From: Spirochaetales bacterium
GTDB lineage: Bacteria > Desulfobacterota_D > UBA1144
DNA length: 7,737 nucleotides
Assembly: GCA_002730475.1 (NCBI GenBank)
Contig: PCAG01000053.1
Location: 1-7,737, forward strand
Direction: 5' to 3'
Shown here: piece after piece, positions 1 through 5,394 of the stretch
Layout of the letters: every line of letters starts with the position of its first letter
How positions within the stretch are numbered: the first letter of the stretch is position 1
Position numbers and translations under genes: made by a program
Notes under the pieces: generated by a model
What the model was told of the DNA's origin: nothing
The model's input: only the letters and a program-made list of their open reading frames with translations
The model's database searches: none

Positions 1-2
1 AA

Positions 3-359
3 AAAAGTAGTAAAAAAGACTGGGAGTATGATCTCGAAAAACTAAATCCTATTAGTCATACTGCCTTTGTAGGAAAAGATAAAGTCGATATAATAATAGG
101 GGTAATACTCTATTTTAATGACGACCATTCTGAAATTGAAAAAGAGGTTATCTATATTTTTAATAAAAGCGATTTTAAATATTTTAAAAATGATTTTTGC
201 AATATTGAAGATTATAAGACAATTGCGAACATACTTTATGTTAAGGGGCAACTTCCTCTAGAAAAAAAACGAAAAGTTGATGTTTATAATAAAACAATTT
301 ATAGAAATTTATTTTTAAAGTCTGAAAATAACTGGGAAAAAATAAAATCTCTTCTTTAA
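3..359 (+). CDS. C-terminal part of an unrecognised protein (5' truncated by window edge)
   Basis: An open frame runs without a stop from the left edge to TAA at 357-359, giving about 118 codons. The start lies outside the window. The visible part is rich in Lys, Asp, Glu, Asn and Tyr, with one hydrophobic strand-like stretch (VDIIIGVILYF, about residues 28-38 of the visible part). It ends in a basic, aromatic tail (VDVYNKTIYRNLF, then NNWEKIKSLL). There are no cysteine motifs, no long membrane segment and no recognisable active site, so I cannot name a family. The frame stays open in very AT-rich sequence where stops are common, and its codon choice resembles its neighbours, which supports it being real. 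It looks like a soluble mixed alpha/beta domain, but that is only an impression. The downstream gene has its own promoter-like box, so the two are probably separate units. Confidence 0.7.
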   Translation, partial: KSSKKDWEYDLEKLNPISHTAFVGKDKVDIIIGVILYFNDDHSEIEKEVIYIFNKSDFKYFKNDFCNIEDYKTIANILYVKGQLPLEKKRKVDVYNKTIYRNLFLKSENNWEKIKSLL

Positions 360-390
360 ATTTATTTTGAAAATCTAAATTTCTAAAAGA

Positions 391-400
391 TTTTTAAATA
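391..400 (+). promoter_or_regulatory. TATA-box candidate for the zinc-ribbon gene
   Basis: TTTTTAAATA, preceded by the purine-rich AAAAGA (385-390) that could act as a BRE. Counting about 25 bases downstream places transcription start near 420-425, leaving a leader of roughly 25 nt that would contain the ribosome binding site at 439-445. The T5 run within it could also serve as a U-rich terminator for the preceding gene. Confidence 0.45.
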
Positions 401-438
401 GAAACATTTTTGTATTATGCCATTGTATTTTTTTTTAA

Positions 439-445
439 AGAGGTG
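439..445 (+). promoter_or_regulatory. Ribosome binding site that selects the second ATG
   Basis: AGAGGTG matches the anti-Shine-Dalgarno end of archaeal 16S rRNA. Two ATGs follow in tandem (448 and 451). The spacing is only 2 nt to the first but 5 nt to the second, so the start at 451 is favoured. Starting at 448 would only add one Met. Confidence 0.6.
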
Positions 446-450
446 CTATG

Positions 451-591
451 ATGGTAGAAGCTTATTGTGTAAAATGTAGGTCAAAACGAGAAATGAATAA
501 TCCTGAATCAATAACAATGAAAAATGGGAAACCTGCAACTAAGGGTGTTTGTCCAACATGCGGAACCAAAATGTTTAAAATAGGTGGATAA
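451..591 (+). CDS. DUF5679-type zinc-ribbon microprotein, 46 aa
   Basis: A tiny protein starting MVEAYCVKCRSKREM and ending CPTCGTKMFKIGG. Two CxxC knuckles (Cys6/Cys9 and Cys34/Cys37) should bind one structural zinc. The segment between them contains the conserved pattern MKNGKPATKGVCP. This whole arrangement matches the DUF5679 family, short proteins of 45-60 residues found in many archaea, Actinobacteria and Chloroflexi and often annotated as hypothetical. The function is unknown; such one-domain ribbons commonly contact nucleic acid or a larger protein complex, but that is inference. It has a good ribosome binding site and its own TATA-like box. Its stop is one base from the stop of the convergent DUF1015 gene. 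Length and motif spacing look complete. An alternative start at 448 adds one residue. Confidence 0.85.
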   Translation: MVEAYCVKCRSKREMNNPESITMKNGKPATKGVCPTCGTKMFKIGG

Positions 592-592
592 A

Positions 593-1870
593 TTATAAAA
601 ATTTATTAAGAACTAATCCCGTTAGTAGCTTTGGATAGAAGTATGTTGCCTTACCAGGCATCTTCTCTCCTTTTTTAGCAATATCAATAACATCTTTTAG
701 TTTTGTGGGTTTGACAAATATTGCAAGTTGATAATTATTTTTATCAACAAGACTTATTGCATCTTCGCAATCAATTATATATTCAACTTTATTCTGGATT
801 TTATTGATATTTAAAATATGTTTTAGGATTAGATAATGAACAGTAGATACATCTAGCCTACGCCATCTTTTTGATTTATCTTTATTTCCTATGTCATCCA
901 AAACATTATAATTTTTTAAAACTAAAAGAAAAAATTTATTCTGATAATATAATCCTAAGATTTTTTTATCCGGAATATTTTTAGAAAACTTCTCCATTTC
1001 AATCGTTATATCTATTTTGCTTTTCCCTTTGGATAAGTCTATGATATCGAAATGTTCCTCTATCCTGGGTAGAATATTTTTCAGATTAATATTTTTGATA
1101 TCTTTAATAACACGATGGGCAGGAAGAATCGTAATACCTCCATAATCTATATTTGCAAAAAACATCATAACATATTTGGATGTATCATCTTTGCTTTTAA
1201 TCCAGAATTCACGAGCTGTTTTATACCTATGGTGCCCATCTGCTATGACAACTTGCTTATTTTCCATTGATTTAACAATTCTATTAATTATTTGAGGATT
1301 ACTAATTTTCCACATGCGATGATGAACTTGTTCGGCAACGACGTCTGATATTAACTCACCATTATTTTTGTGATCTATTAGACTATCAATATCATTTGAA
1401 GAATCTTGATAAATAGAGTATATTGAACTAAAATTTGATTTACATTTACTTATAAGAGCTAATCTATCTTTTATTTGTTCATCAAGAGTTTCTTCATGAG
1501 GTAATATGGAACTACCCTCAACTTCATCTATAAGTGCAAGGGCAATGAACCCTTTGAAAATTTTTGTTTCATTTTGAAATTGATATTCTCCTTCATAAAC
1601 ATATATTGAAGGTTCACCATCTTGGATAAGTACACCATTCATTAACCATTTTTCAAGATACGAAGATGCCCTGGTATATCTATTATTGTTAGAGGTATCA
1701 TCTGCGTGAGATTTACCTAATATTAAGCGAATTACATTAAATTCTGTTTTGTTATAATATTCAGATTGTTGTTCTTTTGTTATAACATCATAAGGTGGAG
1801 CTACAACATTTTCTAAATTAATCGCCTTATTATTATAGCGTAATCCCTTAAATGGAATTAACTTAACCAT
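593..1870 (-). CDS. DUF1015 family protein (COG4198 type), 425 aa
   Basis: The protein carries the signatures of the DUF1015 family. These are an N-terminal APPYDV (residues 24-29), the central LPHEETL (123-129) followed by KDRLALI (134-140), ADGHHRYKTA (210-219), and the C-terminal MPGKATYFYPKLLTGLV (404-420). Length is typical for the family, so it looks full length. The biochemical role is not established. In bacteria the family often sits near serine biosynthesis genes, and the ADGHHRY segment recalls the nucleotide-binding motif of ParB/Srx-fold serine kinases. A nucleotide-dependent phosphotransfer role is therefore possible but unproven. No signal peptide or membrane segment is visible, so it should be cytosolic. 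The start is supported by AAGGA (1878-1882) seven bases upstream. The gene faces the zinc-ribbon gene tail to tail and has no serine gene beside it here. Confidence 0.88.
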   Translation of the reverse strand: MVKLIPFKGLRYNNKAINLENVVAPPYDVITKEQQSEYYNKTEFNVIRLILGKSHADDTSNNNRYTRASSYLEKWLMNGVLIQDGEPSIYVYEGEYQFQNETKIFKGFIALALIDEVEGSSILPHEETLDEQIKDRLALISKCKSNFSSIYSIYQDSSNDIDSLIDHKNNGELISDVVAEQVHHRMWKISNPQIINRIVKSMENKQVVIADGHHRYKTAREFWIKSKDDTSKYVMMFFANIDYGGITILPAHRVIKDIKNINLKNILPRIEEHFDIIDLSKGKSKIDITIEMEKFSKNIPDKKILGLYYQNKFFLLVLKNYNVLDDIGNKDKSKRWRRLDVSTVHYLILKHILNINKIQNKVEYIIDCEDAISLVDKNNYQLAIFVKPTKLKDVIDIAKKGEKMPGKATYFYPKLLTGLVLNKFL

Positions 1871-1877
1871 GATATTT

Positions 1878-1902
1878 TCCTTTTTTTTTAGTATATTTTA
1901 AA
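1878..1902 (-). promoter_or_regulatory. Ribosome binding site and TATA-like box of the DUF1015 gene
   Basis: Read on the minus strand, TTTAAAATATAC (1902-1891) precedes AAGGA (1882-1878), which lies 7 nt before the ATG. The two signals are in tension: a TATA box here would start transcription about at the ATG, cutting off the Shine-Dalgarno. Either a more distal box is used, or the mRNA is leaderless and the AAGGA is fortuitous within an A-run. Confidence 0.35.
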
Positions 1903-1982
1903 TGTTTTGATTTTATTGGATTAATATTTTACTAGATTACGTATCTCATTTTATAATTCACTTGTTTAAATTGAAACGTATT

Positions 1983-2004
1983 AAAAAAAAAATAAATTTT
2001 TTTT
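1983..2004. repeat. A-tract/T-tract inverted repeat in the intergenic region
   Basis: Ten consecutive A (1983-1992), a short TAAA spacer, then eight T (1997-2004), able to pair as an AT-only hairpin. It lies between the DUF1015 promoter and the tRNA promoter. It may be intrinsically curved or exclude nucleosome-like histones, but low-complexity sequence of this kind is common in such an AT-rich genome. Confidence 0.4.
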
Positions 2005-2020
2005 GAACTATAATAAAAAA

Positions 2021-2037
2021 AAGCGTAAATTATATAA
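2021..2037 (+). promoter_or_regulatory. BRE/TATA promoter of tRNA-Phe
   Basis: TTATATAA (2030-2037) follows the purine-rich AAGCGTAAA (2021-2029), a good archaeal BRE plus box A. Initiation about 25 bases downstream falls near 2060, leaving a 5' leader of about 28 nt to be removed by RNase P before the mature end at 2088. Confidence 0.55.
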
Positions 2038-2087
2038 ATTTGGACAGTCTGAAATCTTTCGTAATAATTGAGAAATACTTATTCTTT

Positions 2088-2161
2088 GGAGTGGTAGCTC
2101 AGTTTGGGAGAGCGCTAGACTGAAGATCTAGATGTCGCGAGTTCGAATCTCGCCCACTCCA
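2088..2161 (+). tRNA. tRNA-Phe (anticodon GAA)
   Basis: A complete cloverleaf with perfect stems. The acceptor GGAGTGG (2088-2094) pairs with CCACTCC (2154-2160). The D stem is GCTC/GAGC (2097-2100 with 2110-2113) and its loop holds the conserved GG. The anticodon stem is CTAGA/TCTAG (2115-2119 with 2127-2131), with loop CTGAAGA placing GAA at 2122-2124. A five-base variable loop follows, then the T stem GCGAG/CTCGC (2137-2141 with 2149-2153) and loop TTCGAAT. The discriminator is A2161 and CCA is not encoded, so it must be added by the CCA-adding enzyme. No intron interrupts the anticodon loop. GAA decodes both Phe codons. The gene stands alone, with a TTTT run (2164-2167) just after it as a possible terminator. 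Confidence 0.97.
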
Positions 2162-2242
2162 TATTTTATAATAAAGAAAGATTTAACTCATTAAAATTAG
2201 GATATATAATTGTAGTTCCAAATAATTTTATGATTAATAAAT

Positions 2243-2431
2243 TCAACCTTTTAGTATTTTCTTCTTTTCTGCAAGAAATTCTTCTCCGGTAAGAATTCCA
2301 TTTTCTTTTAGTTTTGCCAATCTCTCGAGATTACTAATTTTGTCATCTGGAATAGATTCATGTTTAGACTTATTAATCGTGATATACGTACACGCGTCGC
2401 ATAATCTTCTTTTTTTAGTTTTATCTTCCAT
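2243..2431 (-). CDS. SHOCT-domain microprotein with an N-terminal CxxC, 62 aa
   Basis: The first third is strongly basic (KTKKRRLCDACTY) with a single CxxC at Cys11/Cys14. The last 30 residues (about 32-61, LERLAKLKENGILTGEEFLAEKKKIL) match the SHOCT short C-terminal domain, a helical hairpin usually found at the ends of other proteins and thought to mediate oligomerisation. With only one CxxC, metal binding would need a dimer or a partner, which would fit a SHOCT-driven dimer; this is inference. No membrane segment is present. The start has no Shine-Dalgarno, only an A-rich leader, suggesting leaderless translation. It ends in TGA. It stands alone, opposite to the tRNA and divergent from the aldo/keto reductase gene. 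Confidence 0.75.
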   Translation of the reverse strand: MEDKTKKRRLCDACTYITINKSKHESIPDDKISNLERLAKLKENGILTGEEFLAEKKKILKG

Positions 2432-2454
2432 TTTTAATAAATTTTTTATGTTTT

Positions 2455-2465
2455 CACTTTAAAAT
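2455..2465 (-). promoter_or_regulatory. TATA-like box of the SHOCT microprotein gene
   Basis: On the minus strand CATTTTAAAGT lies about 25-34 bases before the ATG, which would start transcription at or just before the start codon and explains the lack of a Shine-Dalgarno. Weak match in AT-rich surroundings. Confidence 0.3.
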
Positions 2466-2510
2466 GGTTAACTTCGTTTTGCTATATTTTGAAAATGTTA
2501 TCATCTATCA

Positions 2511-2520
2511 TTATATTAAT
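2511..2520 (+). promoter_or_regulatory. TATA-box candidate of the aldo/keto reductase gene
   Basis: TTATATTAAT is centred about 28 bases before the ATG at 2544. No Shine-Dalgarno lies between them, so a leaderless or nearly leaderless transcript is likely. Confidence 0.4.
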
Positions 2521-2543
2521 AGTTATAATAATTAGTAAATATT

Positions 2544-3374
2544 ATGATTCCAAAATCTATTCTTGGTAAAACTGGTGCTAGAGTAACTATTTTAGGTTTG
2601 GGAGGTGAAGGACTCCTCCGAACTTATAATTATGAAAAAGAAGCTTACGATTTAATCAATCGGGCATTAGATCTAAAAATTAATTATTTTGAATCAGCTA
2701 GAGCGTATTCTGGAAGTGAATCCTACTACGGTATTGCCATCGGAGAGAAACGTGATGAGATTTTTCTATCGAGTAAATCCCATGCCCGAGACAAAAAAGG
2801 AGCTTTAAAACACTTGGATAAGACATTATTAAACATGAATACAGATTTTTTGGATTTATGGCAAATTCACGATGTTAGAACTGAAACAGATATTAAAGAG
2901 ATATTTGGTCCAAATGGTGCAATTGAAGCCTTCATTGAAGCGAAGGAAGAAGGGGTTGTAAAATTCATAGGGATTACCGGACACCAAAGTCCGGATATAC
3001 TTTGTGCATGTTTAAATAGATTTGATTTTGATACTGTTTTATTACCTATAAATCCTGCAGAACCTCAATATGAAAGTTTTATTGAAAAAGTCATTCCACT
3101 TGCAACAGATAAAAAAATGGGAATAATTGGAATGAAGGTTTATTTAAGAGGATTAGTACGAAAATTACCCTTTTATACTGGAATGGACCCATTTTTTAGA
3201 TTTGCATTATCGCATCCTATAACAACGGCTGTAATTGGATGTGATACTATCCATCAGTTAGAAGAAAATGTAAGTTATGCAAAGCTTTTCAAAAAAATGT
3301 CTGAAAAAGAAAAAAATGAATTAATAAATCTTATCTCACCTTATGCAACAAAACTCATGTATTATAAAATATAG
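2544..3374 (+). CDS. Aldo/keto reductase, 276 aa
   Basis: A (beta/alpha)8-barrel oxidoreductase of the aldo/keto reductase family, expected to use NAD(P)H to reduce a carbonyl compound in the cytosol; the substrate cannot be read from sequence. The N-terminal hairpin and first strand (LGKTGARVTILGLGGEG, residues 7-23) are typical. The catalytic tetrad maps to position 50, Tyr55, Lys78 (SSKSH) and His109 (QIHDV). At position 50 the usual Asp is Glu (NYFESARAYSGSE). The cofactor-binding end is present as IGITGH (142-147) and the late TTAVIGCDTIHQLEENV segment. The barrel appears complete, with no C-terminal ferredoxin-like cysteine cluster of the kind seen in COG1453 members. The gene ends two bases from the convergent pirin gene. 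Family assignment is firm; whether the Glu variant is a normal reductase is not. Confidence 0.88.
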   Translation: MIPKSILGKTGARVTILGLGGEGLLRTYNYEKEAYDLINRALDLKINYFESARAYSGSESYYGIAIGEKRDEIFLSSKSHARDKKGALKHLDKTLLNMNTDFLDLWQIHDVRTETDIKEIFGPNGAIEAFIEAKEEGVVKFIGITGHQSPDILCACLNRFDFDTVLLPINPAEPQYESFIEKVIPLATDKKMGIIGMKVYLRGLVRKLPFYTGMDPFFRFALSHPITTAVIGCDTIHQLEENVSYAKLFKKMSEKEKNELINLISPYATKLMYYKI

Positions 3375-3376
3375 AA

Positions 3377-4213
3377 TTATTTTTTTATAAATACTCCATG
3401 TTGGTATTCGTTAAATGCAATCTTTAACTCTTCCTCTGTGTTCATAACAATTGGTCCTCTCCAGGCTACTGATTCACCAATTGGATGCCCGGATAGAAGA
3501 ATAAATTGAACTTCCCTGTCTTCAGTTTTTACAGTCAATTTACCACCCTTTTTAAAAATTATAAGGTGTTGTGATTTGACAATCTGACCTTTATCAAAAT
3601 ATGCTTCACCTGAAATGATATAAGCAATAACATTGTGATTTCTATTAAAATTTAAATTAAATTCGGATTTAGGTTTAATAATTACTTGAAAATATTGTAC
3701 TTCTGATATTATCTCTTTAATAGGGCCGGTTATATTACCAATTTTTCCACAAATAAGTTTTAAAGTTACACCTGGACTAAAATTAATTTTAGGAATTCTA
3801 TTTTCTTCTAAATGTTGATACCTCGGAGATATCATCTTATGAGAAGCTGGGAGGTTTACCCAAAGTTGAAATCCGTGGAGTAATCCCTTCTTTTGTCGGG
3901 GCATCTCTTCATGAATAATCCCACTACCTGCAGTCATCCATTGTACTTCTCCAGATTTAAGGGTCCCATTATATCCTAAATTATCACGATGATTAATCTC
4001 TCCTTTGAGAAGGTAAGTTATAGTCTCGATTCCTCTATGAGGGTGAAATGGGAATCCTTTGATATAGTCTTCAGGATTCGAAGAATAAAAAATGTCAAAA
4101 AGTAAAAAAGGATCTAAAGATGCGTCATGATATCCAAATGCCCGATTTATATTTACTCCAGCCCCTTCAATTGTTGGTTCACTCCTTGTTATTCTAAGAA
4201 TTTTTTTCCTCAT
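3377..4213 (-). CDS. Pirin family protein (bicupin), 278 aa
   Basis: A two-cupin pirin. The N-terminal cupin contains the full metal site at the positions known from human pirin: His57 and His59 in FPFHPHRGIET, and His101 and Glu103 in GSGIIHEEMP. One iron atom should therefore bind. The C-terminal cupin (about residues 150-260) includes VIAYIISGEAYF and QFILLSGHPIGESVAWRGPIVMN, the last being a strong family signature. Length is close to typical. Microbial pirins variously act as quercetin dioxygenases or as binding partners of metabolic enzymes, and many have no known role; quercetinase activity would be unexpected in an anaerobe. It lies 71 bp downstream of cofH on the same strand but has its own TATA-like box and a palindrome at its start, so it is probably controlled separately. 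No Shine-Dalgarno is visible. Confidence 0.92.
   Translation of the reverse strand: MRKKILRITRSEPTIEGAGVNINRAFGYHDASLDPFLLFDIFYSSNPEDYIKGFPFHPHRGIETITYLLKGEINHRDNLGYNGTLKSGEVQWMTAGSGIIHEEMPRQKKGLLHGFQLWVNLPASHKMISPRYQHLEENRIPKINFSPGVTLKLICGKIGNITGPIKEIISEVQYFQVIIKPKSEFNLNFNRNHNVIAYIISGEAYFDKGQIVKSQHLIIFKKGGKLTVKTEDREVQFILLSGHPIGESVAWRGPIVMNTEEELKIAFNEYQHGVFIKK
3380..3386 (+). terminator. T7 terminator candidate for the aldo/keto reductase, inside the pirin 3' end
   Basis: Seven T on the plus strand begin six bases after the TAG at 3372-3374. U-rich runs of this length are sufficient for intrinsic termination in archaea. On the other strand the same bases encode the terminal Lys-Lys of pirin, so one tract may serve both purposes. 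Confidence 0.4.
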
Positions 4214-4219
4214 TCAGAT

Positions 4220-4238
4220 TTAACAACGATTGTTAACA
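4220..4238. promoter_or_regulatory. Palindromic operator candidate in front of the pirin gene
   Basis: TTAACAA and TTGTTAA (4220-4226 and 4230-4236) form a perfect 7-bp inverted repeat around CGA. A second palindrome, TGTTAACA (4231-4238), overlaps its right arm, so the half-site TTAACA recurs 13 bp later in the same orientation. The element starts 6 bases before the pirin ATG and would cover the expected transcription start, the usual place for an archaeal repressor to block polymerase. The sequence style resembles winged-helix (MarR-like) operators; no regulator gene is present in the window. Confidence 0.5.
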
Positions 4239-4243
4239 GTTGG

Positions 4244-4257
4244 AAATTAAAAATAAA
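4244..4257 (-). promoter_or_regulatory. TATA-like box of the pirin gene
   Basis: Read on the minus strand, TTTATTTTTAATTT lies about 31-44 bases before the ATG, placing the transcription start near 4225, inside the palindrome. It also provides a U-rich stretch that could terminate the cofGH transcript. Confidence 0.35.
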
Positions 4258-4284
4258 TAATTGGATTGCCAAATTCTTAAAATT

Positions 4285-5394
4285 TTAGTTTATGAGATTG
4301 TATAATGTATCACGCTGCTGGGGGTGTAAGCCAGAGTTAATTATAATATCCTTTATATCTCTATCTGTAATCATCTCAAAAGAAAGCCCAGCACTACGGG
4401 ATATTTTTTCTTCCATTAATGTGCCGCCAAGATCATTTGCACCATAATTAAGCATCAATTGGGCTAATTTAGGGCCAAATTTAACCCACGATGCTTGGAT
4501 ATTCTTAAAATTATCTAAGAAAAGACGTGAGGTTGAGATTATTTTTAAATCTTCTATACCGGTTGAGCCTCTTCTACTTCCATTTGATTTATAGAGAGGA
4601 GCATTATAATGCACAAAAGATAACGGAACGAACTCTGAAAATCCATTTGTTTGATCTTGGATGTTTCGAAGAATGCTAAGATGCTCAATAATGTTCTCAG
4701 TGGACTCAACATGCCCATAAAGCATTGTAGATGTAGTTGGGATATCTGATTTATGAGCTTCCATAATAATCTCTATCCATTCGTTAGATGTGATTTTTTC
4801 TGGACATATTTTTTTTCTAACATCATCATTAAGAATTTCTGCAGCTGTTCCAGGGATAGAATCTAAACCATCATCTTTTAAAATTTTAATTACCTCATTA
4901 ATGGAAATCCCATTTGATCTAGAAATATATGATATTTCCATAGGAGAAAATGCGTGGATATGTAGATTAGTGGACTCTTTAATCAATTTAATTAAAGACA
5001 CATAGTAATCTAGTTCGACATGTGGATGGAGCCCTCCCTGTATACAAACTTCTGTTGCACCAAGTTTCTCAGCATTTATACATTTTGAAAGAACTTGATC
5101 AGTTGATAAAAAATAAGATTTTGAACTATCCATTTCTTGACGAAACGCACAAAAACTACAATGATTAATACAGACATTTGTGAAATTTATATTTCGATTA
5201 ATTACAAAAGTTATATCTTGCCCTATCTTTTTTCGAGTTATTTGGTTAGCAACATTTGCAATTATAAATGATTCTGCAGGCGACGATTTTAGAAGTCTTA
5301 ATCCTTCTTCTTTAGATAAACGTTTATTTTCAATAGCTCGATGAAGAATTTCATCTAAGTAAGAATCAATCGTAAATGAATTATAAAATGCCAT
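4285..5394 (-). CDS. cofH: FO synthase subunit 2 (5-amino-6-(D-ribitylamino)uracil--L-tyrosine 4-hydroxyphenyl transferase)
   Basis: A radical SAM enzyme that joins a tyrosine-derived 4-hydroxybenzyl group to 5-amino-6-ribitylaminouracil, giving the intermediate that CofG closes to FO, the chromophore of coenzyme F420. The radical SAM cluster ligands are Cys75, Cys79 and Cys82 (CINHCSFC). Other CofH hallmarks are CIQGGLHP (117-124), HAFSPMEI (147-154), SIPGTAAEIL (179-188), the YGHVES motif near 220, VPLSFVHYNAPLY, and the C-terminal GANDLGGTLMEE followed by ISRSAG. These separate it from the related menaquinone enzymes MqnC/MqnE, mainly by its pairing with CofG. Length is normal. Its ATG overlaps the cofG stop by one base (TAATG), so the two are translationally coupled. 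The last strand base of the gene lies 71 bp from the pirin start. Confidence 0.93.
   Translation of the reverse strand: MAFYNSFTIDSYLDEILHRAIENKRLSKEEGLRLLKSSPAESFIIANVANQITRKKIGQDITFVINRNINFTNVCINHCSFCAFRQEMDSSKSYFLSTDQVLSKCINAEKLGATEVCIQGGLHPHVELDYYVSLIKLIKESTNLHIHAFSPMEISYISRSNGISINEVIKILKDDGLDSIPGTAAEILNDDVRKKICPEKITSNEWIEIIMEAHKSDIPTTSTMLYGHVESTENIIEHLSILRNIQDQTNGFSEFVPLSFVHYNAPLYKSNGSRRGSTGIEDLKIISTSRLFLDNFKNIQASWVKFGPKLAQLMLNYGANDLGGTLMEEKISRSAGLSFEMITDRDIKDIIINSGLHPQQRDTLYNLIN

Noticed and set aside
42..251. A 69-codon minus-strand reading frame
   Set aside because: It lies antisense within the open plus-strand frame 3-359, is dominated by Ile, Phe, Lys and Asn as expected of AT-rich noise, and has no motif.
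1983..2004. A-run and T-run pair as a structured RNA or terminator hairpin
   Set aside because: It consists only of A and T with no G-C pairs, sits upstream of the nearby genes, and is expected by chance in this AT-rich intergenic DNA; kept only as a low-complexity repeat.
4790..5005. A 71-codon plus-strand reading frame
   Set aside because: It is antisense within cofH, whose motifs are intact across this stretch; shadow of the real gene.
4285..5394. Identity as a menaquinone (MqnC/MqnE) radical SAM enzyme
   Set aside because: These are relatives with similar motifs, but the one-base overlap with a clear cofG and the absence of any other menaquinone gene favour cofH.
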